From Streptomyces hygroscopicus (GTDB taxonomy: Bacteria; Actinomycetota; Actinomycetes; Streptomycetales; Streptomycetaceae), in assembly GCF_026168105.1 (NCBI RefSeq), contig NZ_LBMW01000018.1, positions 1 to 64,000 of the forward strand: DNA of 64,000 nucleotides, written 5' to 3'. The notes below the pieces were generated by a model that did not search any database, was not told the origin of the DNA, and saw nothing but the letters and a program-made list of their open reading frames with translations. A program made the position numbers and the translations under genes. Numbering within the stretch: position 1 is the stretch's first letter; each line of letters starts with the position of its first letter. Shown in pieces: positions 7,759-15,428 of the stretch.

Positions 7759-8142
7759 GTGAGCGAGCGGGACGTCTTCGAGTACGCCCTGCTGCGGGTG
7801 GTGCCGCGGGTGGAGCGCGGCGAGTGCATCAACGCGGGCGTGCTGGTCTACTGCCGCGCCAAGTCGTTCGTCGCGGCTCGGACGCACCTCGACGAGGGGA
7901 AGCTGCTGGCGCTGGACCCGGGTGCGGACGTGGCAGGCGTCCGCGCCGCGCTCCGCGCCGTCGAGGGCGTGTGCGCGGGGGGCGCGGCGGCCGGGCAGGC
8001 GGCGCACGACGACGCGGGGCGGCGCTTCCGCTGGCTGATCGCGCCCCGCTCGACGGTCGTCCAGCCCGGGCCGGTGCACACCGGGCTGACCGCCGACCCT
8101 GCGGCCGAGACGGAGCGGTTGCTGGACCTCCTGGTGAGGTAA
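7705..8142 (+). CDS. DUF3037 family protein
   Basis: About 145 residues if started at 7705, 127 if started at the GTG at 7759 after the repeat. The family part begins VFEYALLRVVPRVERGECIN and includes GVLVYCRAKSFVAARTHLD. It ends LLDLLVR. Translation is coupled to the HipA-like gene by GTGA overlap. DUF3037 has no assigned biochemical function. Constant pairing with HipA-like kinases suggests it is a partner or substrate. The true start is uncertain because of the repeat. Confidence 0.78.
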   Translation: MSSAGQVSSAGQASSAGQVSERDVFEYALLRVVPRVERGECINAGVLVYCRAKSFVAARTHLDEGKLLALDPGADVAGVRAALRAVEGVCAGGAAAGQAAHDDAGRRFRWLIAPRSTVVQPGPVHTGLTADPAAETERLLDLLVR

Positions 8143-8167
8143 TGGATCACACGCACCGGGCGTGCCG

Positions 8168-8196
8168 TTGACACCGGGTGCCAGGGCTTCTAGCGT
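8168..8196 (+). promoter_or_regulatory. Consensus promoter of the SDR operon
   Basis: TTGACA (8168-8173), a 17-nt spacer and TAGCGT (8191-8196). This is the best housekeeping-sigma promoter in the window, about 107 nt before the first SDR start. Confidence 0.8.
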
Positions 8197-8216
8197 CACG
8201 TCTGCTGAAGGTACTA

Positions 8217-8226
8217 AGCGGTCGCT
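8217..8226. promoter_or_regulatory. Possible TetR-type operator in SDR leader
   Basis: AGCG-GT-CGCT, a palindrome with a 2-nt centre, lies about 14 nt after the predicted transcription start. Similar AGCGNNCGCT sites occur in lipid-metabolism operators. The site is short, so the call is tentative. Confidence 0.35.
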
Positions 8227-8303
8227 CACCCGTGGGGCGTACCGTGAGAGCCGCAGACTTTCCGAAGGTGTTCCAGGCTTTCCAAGGGCGAGGAGAACCA
8301 GCA

Positions 8304-9065
8304 ATGTCCACCACTGAGCAGCGGGTGGCCGTCGTCACCGGCGGTGCGCGCGGCATTGGCGCCGCCACCGCCGTACGACTGGCCGCCGAGGGCCGTGCCG
8401 TCGCGGTGATCGACCTCGACGAGTCCGCGTGCAAGGACACCGTGGAGAAGATCACCGCCGCCGGCGGCCAGGCGATCGCTGTCGGCTGCGACGTCTCGGA
8501 CGAGGCGCAGGTCGAGGCGGCCGTCGCGCGTATCGCCGAGGAACTGGGCGCGCCCACGATCCTCGTCAACAACGCGGGTGTCCTCCGTGACAACCTGTTG
8601 TTCAAGATGAGCGTCTCGGACTGGGACACGGTCATGAACGTGCATCTGCGTGGTGCCTTCCTGATGTCGCGCGCGGTGCAGAAGCACATGGTGGACGCGG
8701 GCTTCGGCCGTATCGTCAACCTCTCCTCGTCCTCCGCGCTCGGCAACCGCGGCCAGGTGAACTACTCCGCAGCCAAGGCCGGCCTGCAGGGCTTCACCAA
8801 GACCCTGGCCAAGGAACTCGGCAAGTTCGGCATCACCGCCAACGCCGTCGCCCCCGGCTTCATCGCCACCGAGATGACCAAGGCCACCGCCGACCGCGTC
8901 GGCATGGGCTTCGAGGACTTCAAGGCCGTGGCCGCCACCCAGATCCCCGTGCAGCGCGTCGGCGAGCCGGACGACATCGCCAACGCGATCGCCTTCTTCA
9001 CGGGCGAGGCGGCCGGATTCGTCTCCGGTCAGGTGCTGTACGTCGCCGGCGGACCGCTCGACTAG
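8304..9065 (+). CDS. SDR, 3-oxoacyl-ACP reductase type
   Basis: 253 residues. Classical SDR landmarks are TGGARGIGAAT for the dinucleotide, NNAGV, the serine in NLSSSSA and the YSAAKAG Tyr/Lys pair, with a C-terminal GQVLYVAGG. AGGAG lies 8 nt before the ATG at 8304. FabG-type reductases use NADPH to reduce beta-ketoacyl thioesters. The gene forms an operon with a second SDR (18-nt gap) behind a strong promoter. It is too divergent from neighbours to say whether it serves bulk fatty-acid synthesis. Confidence 0.9.
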   Translation: MSTTEQRVAVVTGGARGIGAATAVRLAAEGRAVAVIDLDESACKDTVEKITAAGGQAIAVGCDVSDEAQVEAAVARIAEELGAPTILVNNAGVLRDNLLFKMSVSDWDTVMNVHLRGAFLMSRAVQKHMVDAGFGRIVNLSSSSALGNRGQVNYSAAKAGLQGFTKTLAKELGKFGITANAVAPGFIATEMTKATADRVGMGFEDFKAVAATQIPVQRVGEPDDIANAIAFFTGEAAGFVSGQVLYVAGGPLD

Positions 9066-9083
9066 GGCCGGGGGCAGCAGAAC

Positions 9084-9839
9084 ATGACTTCGGAACTCTC
9101 CGGCAAGGTCGCCCTGGTCACGGGCGCCAGCCGCGGTATCGGCTACGGCATCGCCGAGGCGCTCATCGCGCGCGGCGACCGCGTCTGCATCACCGGACGC
9201 AACGAGGACGCCCTGAAGGAGGCCGTCGAGAAGCTCGGCGCCGACCGCGTCATCGGCGTCGCGGGCAAGGCGCACGACGAGGCCCACCAGGCCATCGCCG
9301 TGGAGCGCACCATGGAGGCCTTCGGCCGCGTCGACTTCCTGGTCAACAACGCCGGTACGAATCCGGTGTTCGGCCCGATCGCCGAACTCGACCTGAACGT
9401 GGCGCGCAAGGTGTTCGAGACGAACGTCGTCTCGGCGCTCGGCTTCGCGCAGCAGACCTGGAAGGCCTGGCAGAGCGAGAACGGCGGCGCCATCGTCAAC
9501 ATCGCCTCCGTGGCCGGTGTCTCCGCCTCACCGTTCATAGGCGCGTACGGCATCAGCAAGGCCGCCATGATCAACCTGACCCTGCAGCTCGCGCACGAGT
9601 TCGCGCCCAGGGTGCGGGTCAACTCGATCGCGCCGGCCGTGGTGAAGACCAAGTTCGCGCAGGCCCTGTACGAGGGCCGGGAGGCGGAGGCCGCCGCGGC
9701 CTACCCGCTCGGCCGGCTCGGCCTGCCCTCCGACATCGGCGGCGCGGCCGCGTTCCTGACGTCGGATCAGTCCGACTGGATCACCGGACAGACGCTCGTC
9801 GTCGACGGCGGCGTCTTCCTGAACACGGGGGTCGGCTGA
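9084..9839 (+). CDS. SDR family oxidoreductase
   Basis: 251 residues with TGASRGIGYG, NNAGTN, a serine in NIASVAGVSA and YGISKAAM as the Tyr-x3-Lys pair, ending GQTLVVDGG. Second gene of the operon that starts at 8304, followed by a long terminator hairpin. The substrate is unknown. The pairing with a FabG-type gene suggests related acyl or alcohol substrates. Confidence 0.9.
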   Translation: MTSELSGKVALVTGASRGIGYGIAEALIARGDRVCITGRNEDALKEAVEKLGADRVIGVAGKAHDEAHQAIAVERTMEAFGRVDFLVNNAGTNPVFGPIAELDLNVARKVFETNVVSALGFAQQTWKAWQSENGGAIVNIASVAGVSASPFIGAYGISKAAMINLTLQLAHEFAPRVRVNSIAPAVVKTKFAQALYEGREAEAAAAYPLGRLGLPSDIGGAAAFLTSDQSDWITGQTLVVDGGVFLNTGVG

Positions 9840-9849
9840 CGGACATCTC

Positions 9850-9899
9850 GACACGGGCGCGGATCGCCTCGAACCATTGACAGAATCCGCGCCCGTGTC
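9850..9899 (+). terminator. Terminator of SDR operon
   Basis: Perfect 15-bp arms (9850-9864 and 9885-9899) around a 20-nt loop, 10 nt after the stop codon. No U tract. Confidence 0.8.
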
Positions 9900-9955
9900 C
9901 TCGAGAAGCGGTCACGTACGGGGATGACAACGTCGTCATAACGTGCTGGTCACAT

Positions 9956-9987
9956 GCCCCGCCGGAGCACGGTGAACCCGGCGGGGC
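9956..9987. terminator. Second hairpin before the binding-protein gene
   Basis: GCCCCGCCGG (9956-9965) pairs with CCGGCGGGGC (9978-9987) around a 12-nt loop. It may be a backup terminator or part of the leader of the next gene. Confidence 0.45.
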
Positions 9988-10037
9988 TCTGCGGTATGGT
10001 CGGCCGACCCCTGGTGTGGTAGCTCGAGGAGCAACGC

Positions 10038-11618
10038 GTGTTCAACCGGAACCGAGGCGTGCGTCAGCTGGCGACGATCGCGTCCATATCGCTCGTGGCC
10101 GGATGCGGGATCCTGTCCACGGATTCCTCCGGCAGCAAGGGACCCATCGTGGTGGGCACCACCAGCTCCCCGAGCACGCTGGATCCGGCCGCCTCCTGGG
10201 ACAGCTCCTGGGAGCTGTTCCGCAACGTGTACCAGACCCTGCTGAACTACCCCCAGGGCGCGAGCCAGCCGGCGCCCGACGCCGCCAAGAAGTGCGCCTT
10301 CACCGACAGCACCAACCTGACGTACCGGTGCGTCCTGCGCGGCGGCCTGGCGTTCTCCAACGGCGACAAGCTCGACGCCCGGTCCGTGAAGTACTCCATC
10401 GACCGGATCAGACGGATCAACGTGCCCGGCGGCCCGGCGGGTCTGCTGGGCAGCCTCGACCAGGTCGAGACCAAGGGCGACCTCGAGGTCGACTTCCACC
10501 TGAAGGAGCCGGACGCCACTTTCCCGTTCGTCCTGGCCACGCCCGCCATGTCGATCGTCGACCCGGCCGACTACCCCGCCACGACGGTGCGCAAGGACGG
10601 CGGGACCACCGGGTCCGGACCGTACACGCTGAAGTCCTACCAGGAGGGCAAGGAGGCCCAGCTCGTAGAGAACGGCCGGTACCAGGGCTTCGCCAAGCTG
10701 AGCAACAACGCGGTCACCATCCGCTACTTCCAGGACTCCACCAGCATGGTGGACGCGCTCAAGAGCCGGAAGATCGACCTCACCTACCGCGGGCTGGCCG
10801 CCTCCGACATCGTCTCCCTCCAGCGCCACGAGTCCAACAACGGCATCCAGCTCGTGGAGAACCCGGGCATAGAGATCAGCTACCTGGTCTTCAACCCGAA
10901 GGACCCGTGGGCCGGCAAGATCGCTGTCCGCAAGGCCCTGGCCCAGGTCGTGGACCGGGCGGCGATCGCCCACAACGTCTACAAGGACACCGTCGAACCG
11001 CTCTACTCCATGGTCCCGGCGGGCCTGACCGGGCACACCACGGGCTTCTTCGACGAATTCGGGGACCCGAGCACCGCCAAGGCCCGCAAGATCCTCTCCG
11101 ACGCGGGCATCACCCAGCGCGTCCCGCTGACCCTCTGGTACACCACCGACCGCTACGGCTCCGAGACCGCTCCGGAGTTCCGGGAGATCAAGCGTCAGCT
11201 CGAGGCCTCCGGCCTCTTCCAGGTCACCCTCGAGAGCCGCCCCTGGAAGACGTATGTGGAGGGCTACCAGAAGAGCCAGTACCCGGTCTTCGGCCGCGGA
11301 TGGTTCCCCGACTTCCCGGACCCCGACAACTACATCGCGCCCTTCGTCGGCCAGCAGAACTCGCTGGGTACGCCCTATCCGGCGCCGAAGATCACCGGAG
11401 TCCTGCTGCCGGAGTCCCGGCGCCAGAGCGACCGCGGCAATGTGGTCCAGGAGTTCGAACAGGCCCAGCAGATCCTCGTCGACGATGCCCGGCTGCTGCC
11501 GCTGTGGCAGGGCAAGCAGTTCATCGCGGCGAACGAGGACATCGCCGGCGGCGAGCGGGCGCTGGACCCGTCGACGATCATGACGATGTGGGAGCTGTCC
11601 CGCAAGACCAGCTGGTAG
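10038..11618 (+). CDS. Peptide/nickel-type ABC substrate-binding lipoprotein
   Basis: 526 residues of the family-5 extracellular solute-binding fold. GAGGAG precedes the GTG start by 6 nt. The signal peptide ends in the lipobox VAGC (about residue 22). The mature part has the TLDPAASWDSSWELFRNVYQ opening and a late WFPDFPDPDNYIAPF motif. No permease or ATPase gene is adjacent, so it is an orphan that may serve a distant OppBCDF-type transporter or act as a sensor. Confidence 0.9.
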   Translation: MFNRNRGVRQLATIASISLVAGCGILSTDSSGSKGPIVVGTTSSPSTLDPAASWDSSWELFRNVYQTLLNYPQGASQPAPDAAKKCAFTDSTNLTYRCVLRGGLAFSNGDKLDARSVKYSIDRIRRINVPGGPAGLLGSLDQVETKGDLEVDFHLKEPDATFPFVLATPAMSIVDPADYPATTVRKDGGTTGSGPYTLKSYQEGKEAQLVENGRYQGFAKLSNNAVTIRYFQDSTSMVDALKSRKIDLTYRGLAASDIVSLQRHESNNGIQLVENPGIEISYLVFNPKDPWAGKIAVRKALAQVVDRAAIAHNVYKDTVEPLYSMVPAGLTGHTTGFFDEFGDPSTAKARKILSDAGITQRVPLTLWYTTDRYGSETAPEFREIKRQLEASGLFQVTLESRPWKTYVEGYQKSQYPVFGRGWFPDFPDPDNYIAPFVGQQNSLGTPYPAPKITGVLLPESRRQSDRGNVVQEFEQAQQILVDDARLLPLWQGKQFIAANEDIAGGERALDPSTIMTMWELSRKTSW

Positions 11619-11708
11619 ACCGGTCGACGAGGGATTCAGGAGCCCGTTGTCAGTGGTCGCCTGTAGGTTCTGAGACCTGGAAGTGACCGCACATCGGAGG
11701 AACTTGAG

Positions 11709-12392
11709 GTGACCGACATCGCCATGCTGCCGGAGTCCTGGCGGGGCGTTCTGGGCGACGAACTGCAGCAGCCCTATTTCAAGGAGCTCACGGAGTTCGT
11801 CGAGGGCGAGCGCGCCAAGGGTCCCGTCTACCCTCCGCGTGAGGAGGTCTTCGCCGCGCTCGACGCCACGCCGTACGAGCAGGTGAAGGTGCTCATCCTC
11901 GGCCAGGACCCGTACCACGGCGAGGGCCAGGGACACGGCCTGTGCTTCTCTGTGCGGCCGGGCGTCAAGACCCCGCCCTCCCTGCGGAACATCTACAAGG
12001 AGATGCAGGAGGAGCTGGGCACACCGATCCCGGACAACGGCTACCTCATGCCGTGGGCCCGGCAGGGCGTGCTGCTGCTCAACGCGGTGCTGACGGTGCG
12101 CGCAGGCGAGGCCAACTCGCACAAGGGCAAGGGCTGGGAGAAGTTCACGGACGCGGTCATCCGTGCCGTCGCGGAGCGGCCGGACCCGGCGGTGTTCGTG
12201 CTGTGGGGCAACTACGCGCAGAAGAAGCTGCCCCTGATCGACGACACCCGGCACGTCGTCGTCAAGGGTGCCCACCCCTCGCCGCTGTCCGCGAAGAAGT
12301 TCTTCGGCTCGCGCCCGTTCACACAGATCGACGAGGCCGTCGCCCGGCAGGGGCACGAGCCGATCGACTGGACGATTCCGAACCTCGGATGA
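11709..12392 (+). CDS. ung: Uracil-DNA glycosylase, family 1
   Basis: 227 residues, the usual length. GQDPYHGEGQGHGLCFSV contains the catalytic Asp (about residue 66), and GAHPSPLSAKKFFGSRPF is the His-containing DNA-intercalation loop. It removes uracil from DNA to start base-excision repair. GGAGG precedes the GTG start by 8 nt. Followed by a very strong terminator, so it is monocistronic. Confidence 0.97.
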   Translation: MTDIAMLPESWRGVLGDELQQPYFKELTEFVEGERAKGPVYPPREEVFAALDATPYEQVKVLILGQDPYHGEGQGHGLCFSVRPGVKTPPSLRNIYKEMQEELGTPIPDNGYLMPWARQGVLLLNAVLTVRAGEANSHKGKGWEKFTDAVIRAVAERPDPAVFVLWGNYAQKKLPLIDDTRHVVVKGAHPSPLSAKKFFGSRPFTQIDEAVARQGHEPIDWTIPNLG

Positions 12393-12397
12393 AGCCG

Positions 12398-12429
12398 GGG
12401 CGGGGCCGGACCGTGGTCCGGCCCCGCCC
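12398..12429 (+). terminator. Terminator of ung
   Basis: Perfect 15-bp arms (12398-12412, 12415-12429) with a minimal loop, 6 nt after the stop codon. Confidence 0.85.
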
Positions 12430-12573
12430 ACCGGTCACCGGCCGTCTCGTGCCGTCACCGTCTTGGCCCGGCGTGTCCACGGAGCCGCCTGACCGCGATC
12501 GCCACTGGGGGCGGTTAGCGTCGTGGACGGGGGTCCCCGCTCGAGCAGCCGAGTGTGGGGGAGGGCGACGAGC

Positions 12574-13140
12574 GTGGAGGACACGGTGGCGAAGCGACAG
12601 GAGCAGGAGGCGCCGGACGCCCTCATGACCCGGATCGGACAGGTCGTGATGCTGCACCACGGCGGCGACCGTGAGGAGGCCCGGGACCGCTTCCTGCGCC
12701 TGTGGGCGGAGATCGGCGAGGACGGCGACCCGGTGCACCGCTGCACGCTGGCGCACTACCTGGCGGACACGCAGAACGACCCGGCCGACGAGCTCGCCTG
12801 GGACCTGCGGGCCCTGTCCGCCGCAGAGGAACTCAAGGACGAGCGGCTCGCCGGGCACGAGGGAGCGCTCGCGATGCGCGCCTTGTACCCCTCGCTCCAC
12901 CTGAACCTGGCCACGGACTATGTGAAGCTCGGCCGTTCCGAGGCCGCCGGTGTCCATCTGCGACGGGCCCGTGGTGCGGCCGGCGTCCTCGGCGACGACG
13001 GCTACGGCGACGGCATCAGGGCGGCGATCGGACGCCTGGAGCGGCGGCTCGCGGAGGAGTGGCCGGGCGGCGGTGTCCCCGAGGCGGGGCCCACGGAGGG
13101 TCCCGGCGGAGAGACCCTGGGGCCGCCGAGACGGCCGTAG
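12574..13140 (+). CDS. Tetratricopeptide-like protein of unknown function
   Basis: 188 residues, mostly alpha-helical. Paired-helix segments such as YLADTQNDPADELAWDLRAL and LHLNLATDYVKLGRSEAAGV look like degenerate TPR units. The C-terminal 25 residues are Gly/Pro-rich and disordered. The start is GTG 12574 with GGGGGAG upstream. No signal peptide. Probably a cytosolic scaffold. The family was not recognised beyond the helical repeats. Confidence 0.7.
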   Translation: MEDTVAKRQEQEAPDALMTRIGQVVMLHHGGDREEARDRFLRLWAEIGEDGDPVHRCTLAHYLADTQNDPADELAWDLRALSAAEELKDERLAGHEGALAMRALYPSLHLNLATDYVKLGRSEAAGVHLRRARGAAGVLGDDGYGDGIRAAIGRLERRLAEEWPGGGVPEAGPTEGPGGETLGPPRRP

Positions 13141-13146
13141 GGGGCC

Positions 13147-13179
13147 CGGGAACGTCGGTACGGCCTTTCCACGTTCCCG
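13147..13179. terminator. Bidirectional hairpin between convergent genes
   Basis: CGGGAACGT (13147-13155) pairs with ACGTTCCCG (13171-13179) around a 15-nt loop, between the TPR-like gene and the convergent lipoprotein gene. Confidence 0.5.
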
Positions 13180-13207
13180 CCGAGGTCTCCGTACGGGCAC
13201 TGCGGGC

Positions 13208-13756
13208 TCAACGCCCGTAGGTGCTCCTGCAGATGACCGCCTCGGGGCTGTCCGGCCGCCACCCTCCGTATGTGCGGCCGAGCGCGCACAGCTCCCCGTT
13301 CCTGGGGAACGCCTCGGCGACGGCCGGGGGTACCTCGATCCGCGTCCCCGGGCGGGCCCGCATCGGGTGGGTCCGTGGGTGGGCCTGCCGGTCGTGCGCG
13401 TGGGCGACGGGGCGGGCCGGGGTGGCGGCCGGTTGGACACCGGGTGCCGTGCGGGGCGGGCGGTGCGGGGTGGCGACGGTCGGCGAGGGTTCGGCGGAGG
13501 ACTGGACCATCTCCAGCGCCTCCCGTGCCGGGGCCTGGACGACCCGCGGTTGTGCGCTGCCGTCGGGGCGCAGTGCCGAGGGGGTCGAGGACGGTGGGCC
13601 CGGCACGGCCGGTCGCTGGACGGTCACACAGCCGGTGAGGGCCGAGACGGCCACGGTGACCAGGAGCGTTGCGGTGGTCGTCGTTCGCTGCACCCGCGCA
13701 ACTCTGCTGGGTCCGGCTCGCTTTGGGGGAGCGGACAGGCGGAGGATGCCCCGCAC
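13208..13756 (-). CDS. Small proline-rich lipoprotein
   Basis: 182 residues if started at the GTG at 13756, which has AGGAG 7 nt upstream. A later GTG at 13693 would give a shorter n-region. A hydrophobic stretch leads to the lipobox LTGC. The mature part is Pro/Ala-rich and low complexity, then a small C-terminal module with two cysteines (GELCALGRTYGGWRPDSPEA...ICRSTYG) that may form a disulfide. Function unknown. Confidence 0.68.
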   Translation of the reverse strand: MRGILRLSAPPKRAGPSRVARVQRTTTTATLLVTVAVSALTGCVTVQRPAVPGPPSSTPSALRPDGSAQPRVVQAPAREALEMVQSSAEPSPTVATPHRPPRTAPGVQPAATPARPVAHAHDRQAHPRTHPMRARPGTRIEVPPAVAEAFPRNGELCALGRTYGGWRPDSPEAVICRSTYGR

Positions 13757-13803
13757 GAGTGATCTCCTGACTCCTACGGAGGGCACCGCCCGCGTCGGGC
13801 GCG

Positions 13804-14316
13804 TCAGTCCCCGGTGGCCCCGTCGACGCGCTCGCGGATCAGGTCGGCGTGACCGTTGTGGCGCGCGTACTCCTCGATCATGTGGGTGTAGATCCAGCGC
13901 AGGCTGAAGGGTTCCTCCGAGAACCTGCTGGGCCCCTTGGAGAGGTCGTCCAGTCCGAAGGCGGAGGCGTGGCGCCGGGCGATCTCGATCTCTGCCTGCC
14001 AGGTGGCGTACGCCTCCTGCCAGGTGTCGGCCTCGGTGAGGTGGAACTCGCCGTCGCGGTCCTCGTCGCTGTAGTAGATCGGCCCCGGATCCTCACCGAC
14101 GAGCACCTTGCGGAACCAGCCCCGCTCCACCTCCGCCATATGCCGTACGAGTCCCATCAGGGAGAGCTCGGACGGAGGTACCGAGGCGGTTCTGAGCTGG
14201 GCGTCGGTGAGGCCTTCGCACTTCCATGCGAGCGTCTGGCGGTGGTAGTCGAGCCAGCCCTCCAGCATGGTGCGTTCATCGGCGTTCTGGGCGGGTTCAC
14301 GGCGTGGGACTGTCAT
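13804..14316 (-). CDS. DinB/DUF664 family protein
   Basis: 170 residues of the four-helix DinB fold. Landmarks are LMGLVRHMAEVERGWFRKVL and the closing HMIEEYARHNGHADLIRERV, which carry the metal-binding histidines. The ATG at 14316 has GGAAGG upstream. Family members are thiol-dependent metalloenzymes in mycothiol-using actinobacteria, but the reaction here is unknown. A paralogue with the same ending lies at 36347-36910. Confidence 0.87.
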   Translation of the reverse strand: MTVPRREPAQNADERTMLEGWLDYHRQTLAWKCEGLTDAQLRTASVPPSELSLMGLVRHMAEVERGWFRKVLVGEDPGPIYYSDEDRDGEFHLTEADTWQEAYATWQAEIEIARRHASAFGLDDLSKGPSRFSEEPFSLRWIYTHMIEEYARHNGHADLIRERVDGATGD

Positions 14317-14516
14317 GCTCGCATCCTTCCCGACTCCCGTTCCTCCACCAACACATTTCCGGCACCCGCGCTCTTCCTGCGGGAATCCGACGACGTCGCC
14401 GACCGGCGGGCCCCCGGCGGGCCCCCGGGTGGGGCCCCGCGCTGGAGTGAGGTCGAGATCGGGGACGCCGTATGCTTCCGAAGAGGGCCCTGTCGGCAAT
14501 CCCTAGGGAGACACCC

Positions 14517-15428
14517 GTGAAGGTCGGCTGCATCGGACTGGGCGACATCGCGCAGAAGGCCTATCTACCGGTGCTCGCGACGCAGCCGGGCCTCGAACTG
14601 CACCTTCAGACGCGGACGCCCGCAACTCTCCACCGCGTCGCCGACAGCCTGCACCTTCCGCAGGAGCAGCGGCACGTCGGCCTGGACGCGCTGCTCGCCC
14701 AGGGCCTCGACGCGGCGTTCGTGCATGCTCCCACCACCGCTCACCCCGAGATCGTGACGCGGCTCCTGGAGGCGGGCGTGTCGACGTACGTCGACAAACC
14801 CCTCGCCTACGAACTCAACGAGTCCGAACGGCTGGTGCGGCTCGCGGAGGAGAGGGACGTGAGCCTCATGGTGGGCTTCAACCGGCGCTACGCCCCCGGA
14901 TATGTGCAGTGCGCCGACCATCCCCGCGAGCTGATCCTGATGCAGAAGAACCGCATCGGACTGCCCGAGGAACCGCGCACGATGATCCTCGACGACTTCA
15001 TCCACGTCGTGGACACCCTGCGGTTCCTGGTGCCGGGGCCGGTCGACGACGTGACCGTGCGGGCCCGAGTCGAGGACGGTCTGCTGCACCATGTGGTGCT
15101 CCAGCTGGCCGGTGACGGATTCACCGCGCTCGGCGTGATGAACCGGCTGAGCGGTTCGGCGGAGGAGATCCTGGAGGTCTCGGGGCAGGACACCAAGCGG
15201 CAGGTGTGCAACCTCGCGGAGGTCATCGACCACAAGGGTCAGCCGACCGTGCGACGGCGCGGGGACTGGGTGTCGGTGGCCCGGCAGCGCGGCGTCGAGC
15301 AGGCCGCGCTCGCCTTCCTCGACGCCGTCCGCGCCGGCAAGGTCCTCAGCGCCCGTGACGCACTGGCGACTCACCAACTGTGCGAGCGGGTGGTGGCTGC
15401 GGTGCAGGAGCCGCCCGTCGCGCTCTGA
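14517..15428 (+). CDS. Gfo/Idh/MocA family oxidoreductase
   Basis: 303 residues. The N-terminal Rossmann fold starts VKVGCIGLGDIAQKAYLPVL, the EKP-equivalent motif is YVDKPLAYE, and the C-terminal alpha/beta substrate domain follows. AGGGAG lies 6 nt before the GTG start. These enzymes oxidise or reduce sugars and polyols with NAD(P). The substrate is unknown. Its last 83 bp overlap the 3' end of the convergent lnt gene. Confidence 0.88.
   Translation: MKVGCIGLGDIAQKAYLPVLATQPGLELHLQTRTPATLHRVADSLHLPQEQRHVGLDALLAQGLDAAFVHAPTTAHPEIVTRLLEAGVSTYVDKPLAYELNESERLVRLAEERDVSLMVGFNRRYAPGYVQCADHPRELILMQKNRIGLPEEPRTMILDDFIHVVDTLRFLVPGPVDDVTVRARVEDGLLHHVVLQLAGDGFTALGVMNRLSGSAEEILEVSGQDTKRQVCNLAEVIDHKGQPTVRRRGDWVSVARQRGVEQAALAFLDAVRAGKVLSARDALATHQLCERVVAAVQEPPVAL

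Noticed and set aside
8304..9839. Two SDR genes as part of a biosynthetic cluster
   Set aside because: They sit among housekeeping genes with no synthase, tailoring or resistance genes next to them.
10038..11618. Binding protein as part of a peptide-transport operon
   Set aside because: No permease or ATPase gene flanks it. Terminator hairpins upstream and the ung gene downstream isolate it.
9936..12431. An 831-codon frame antisense to the binding protein and ung
   Set aside because: It shadows two clear genes and shows no recognisable family.
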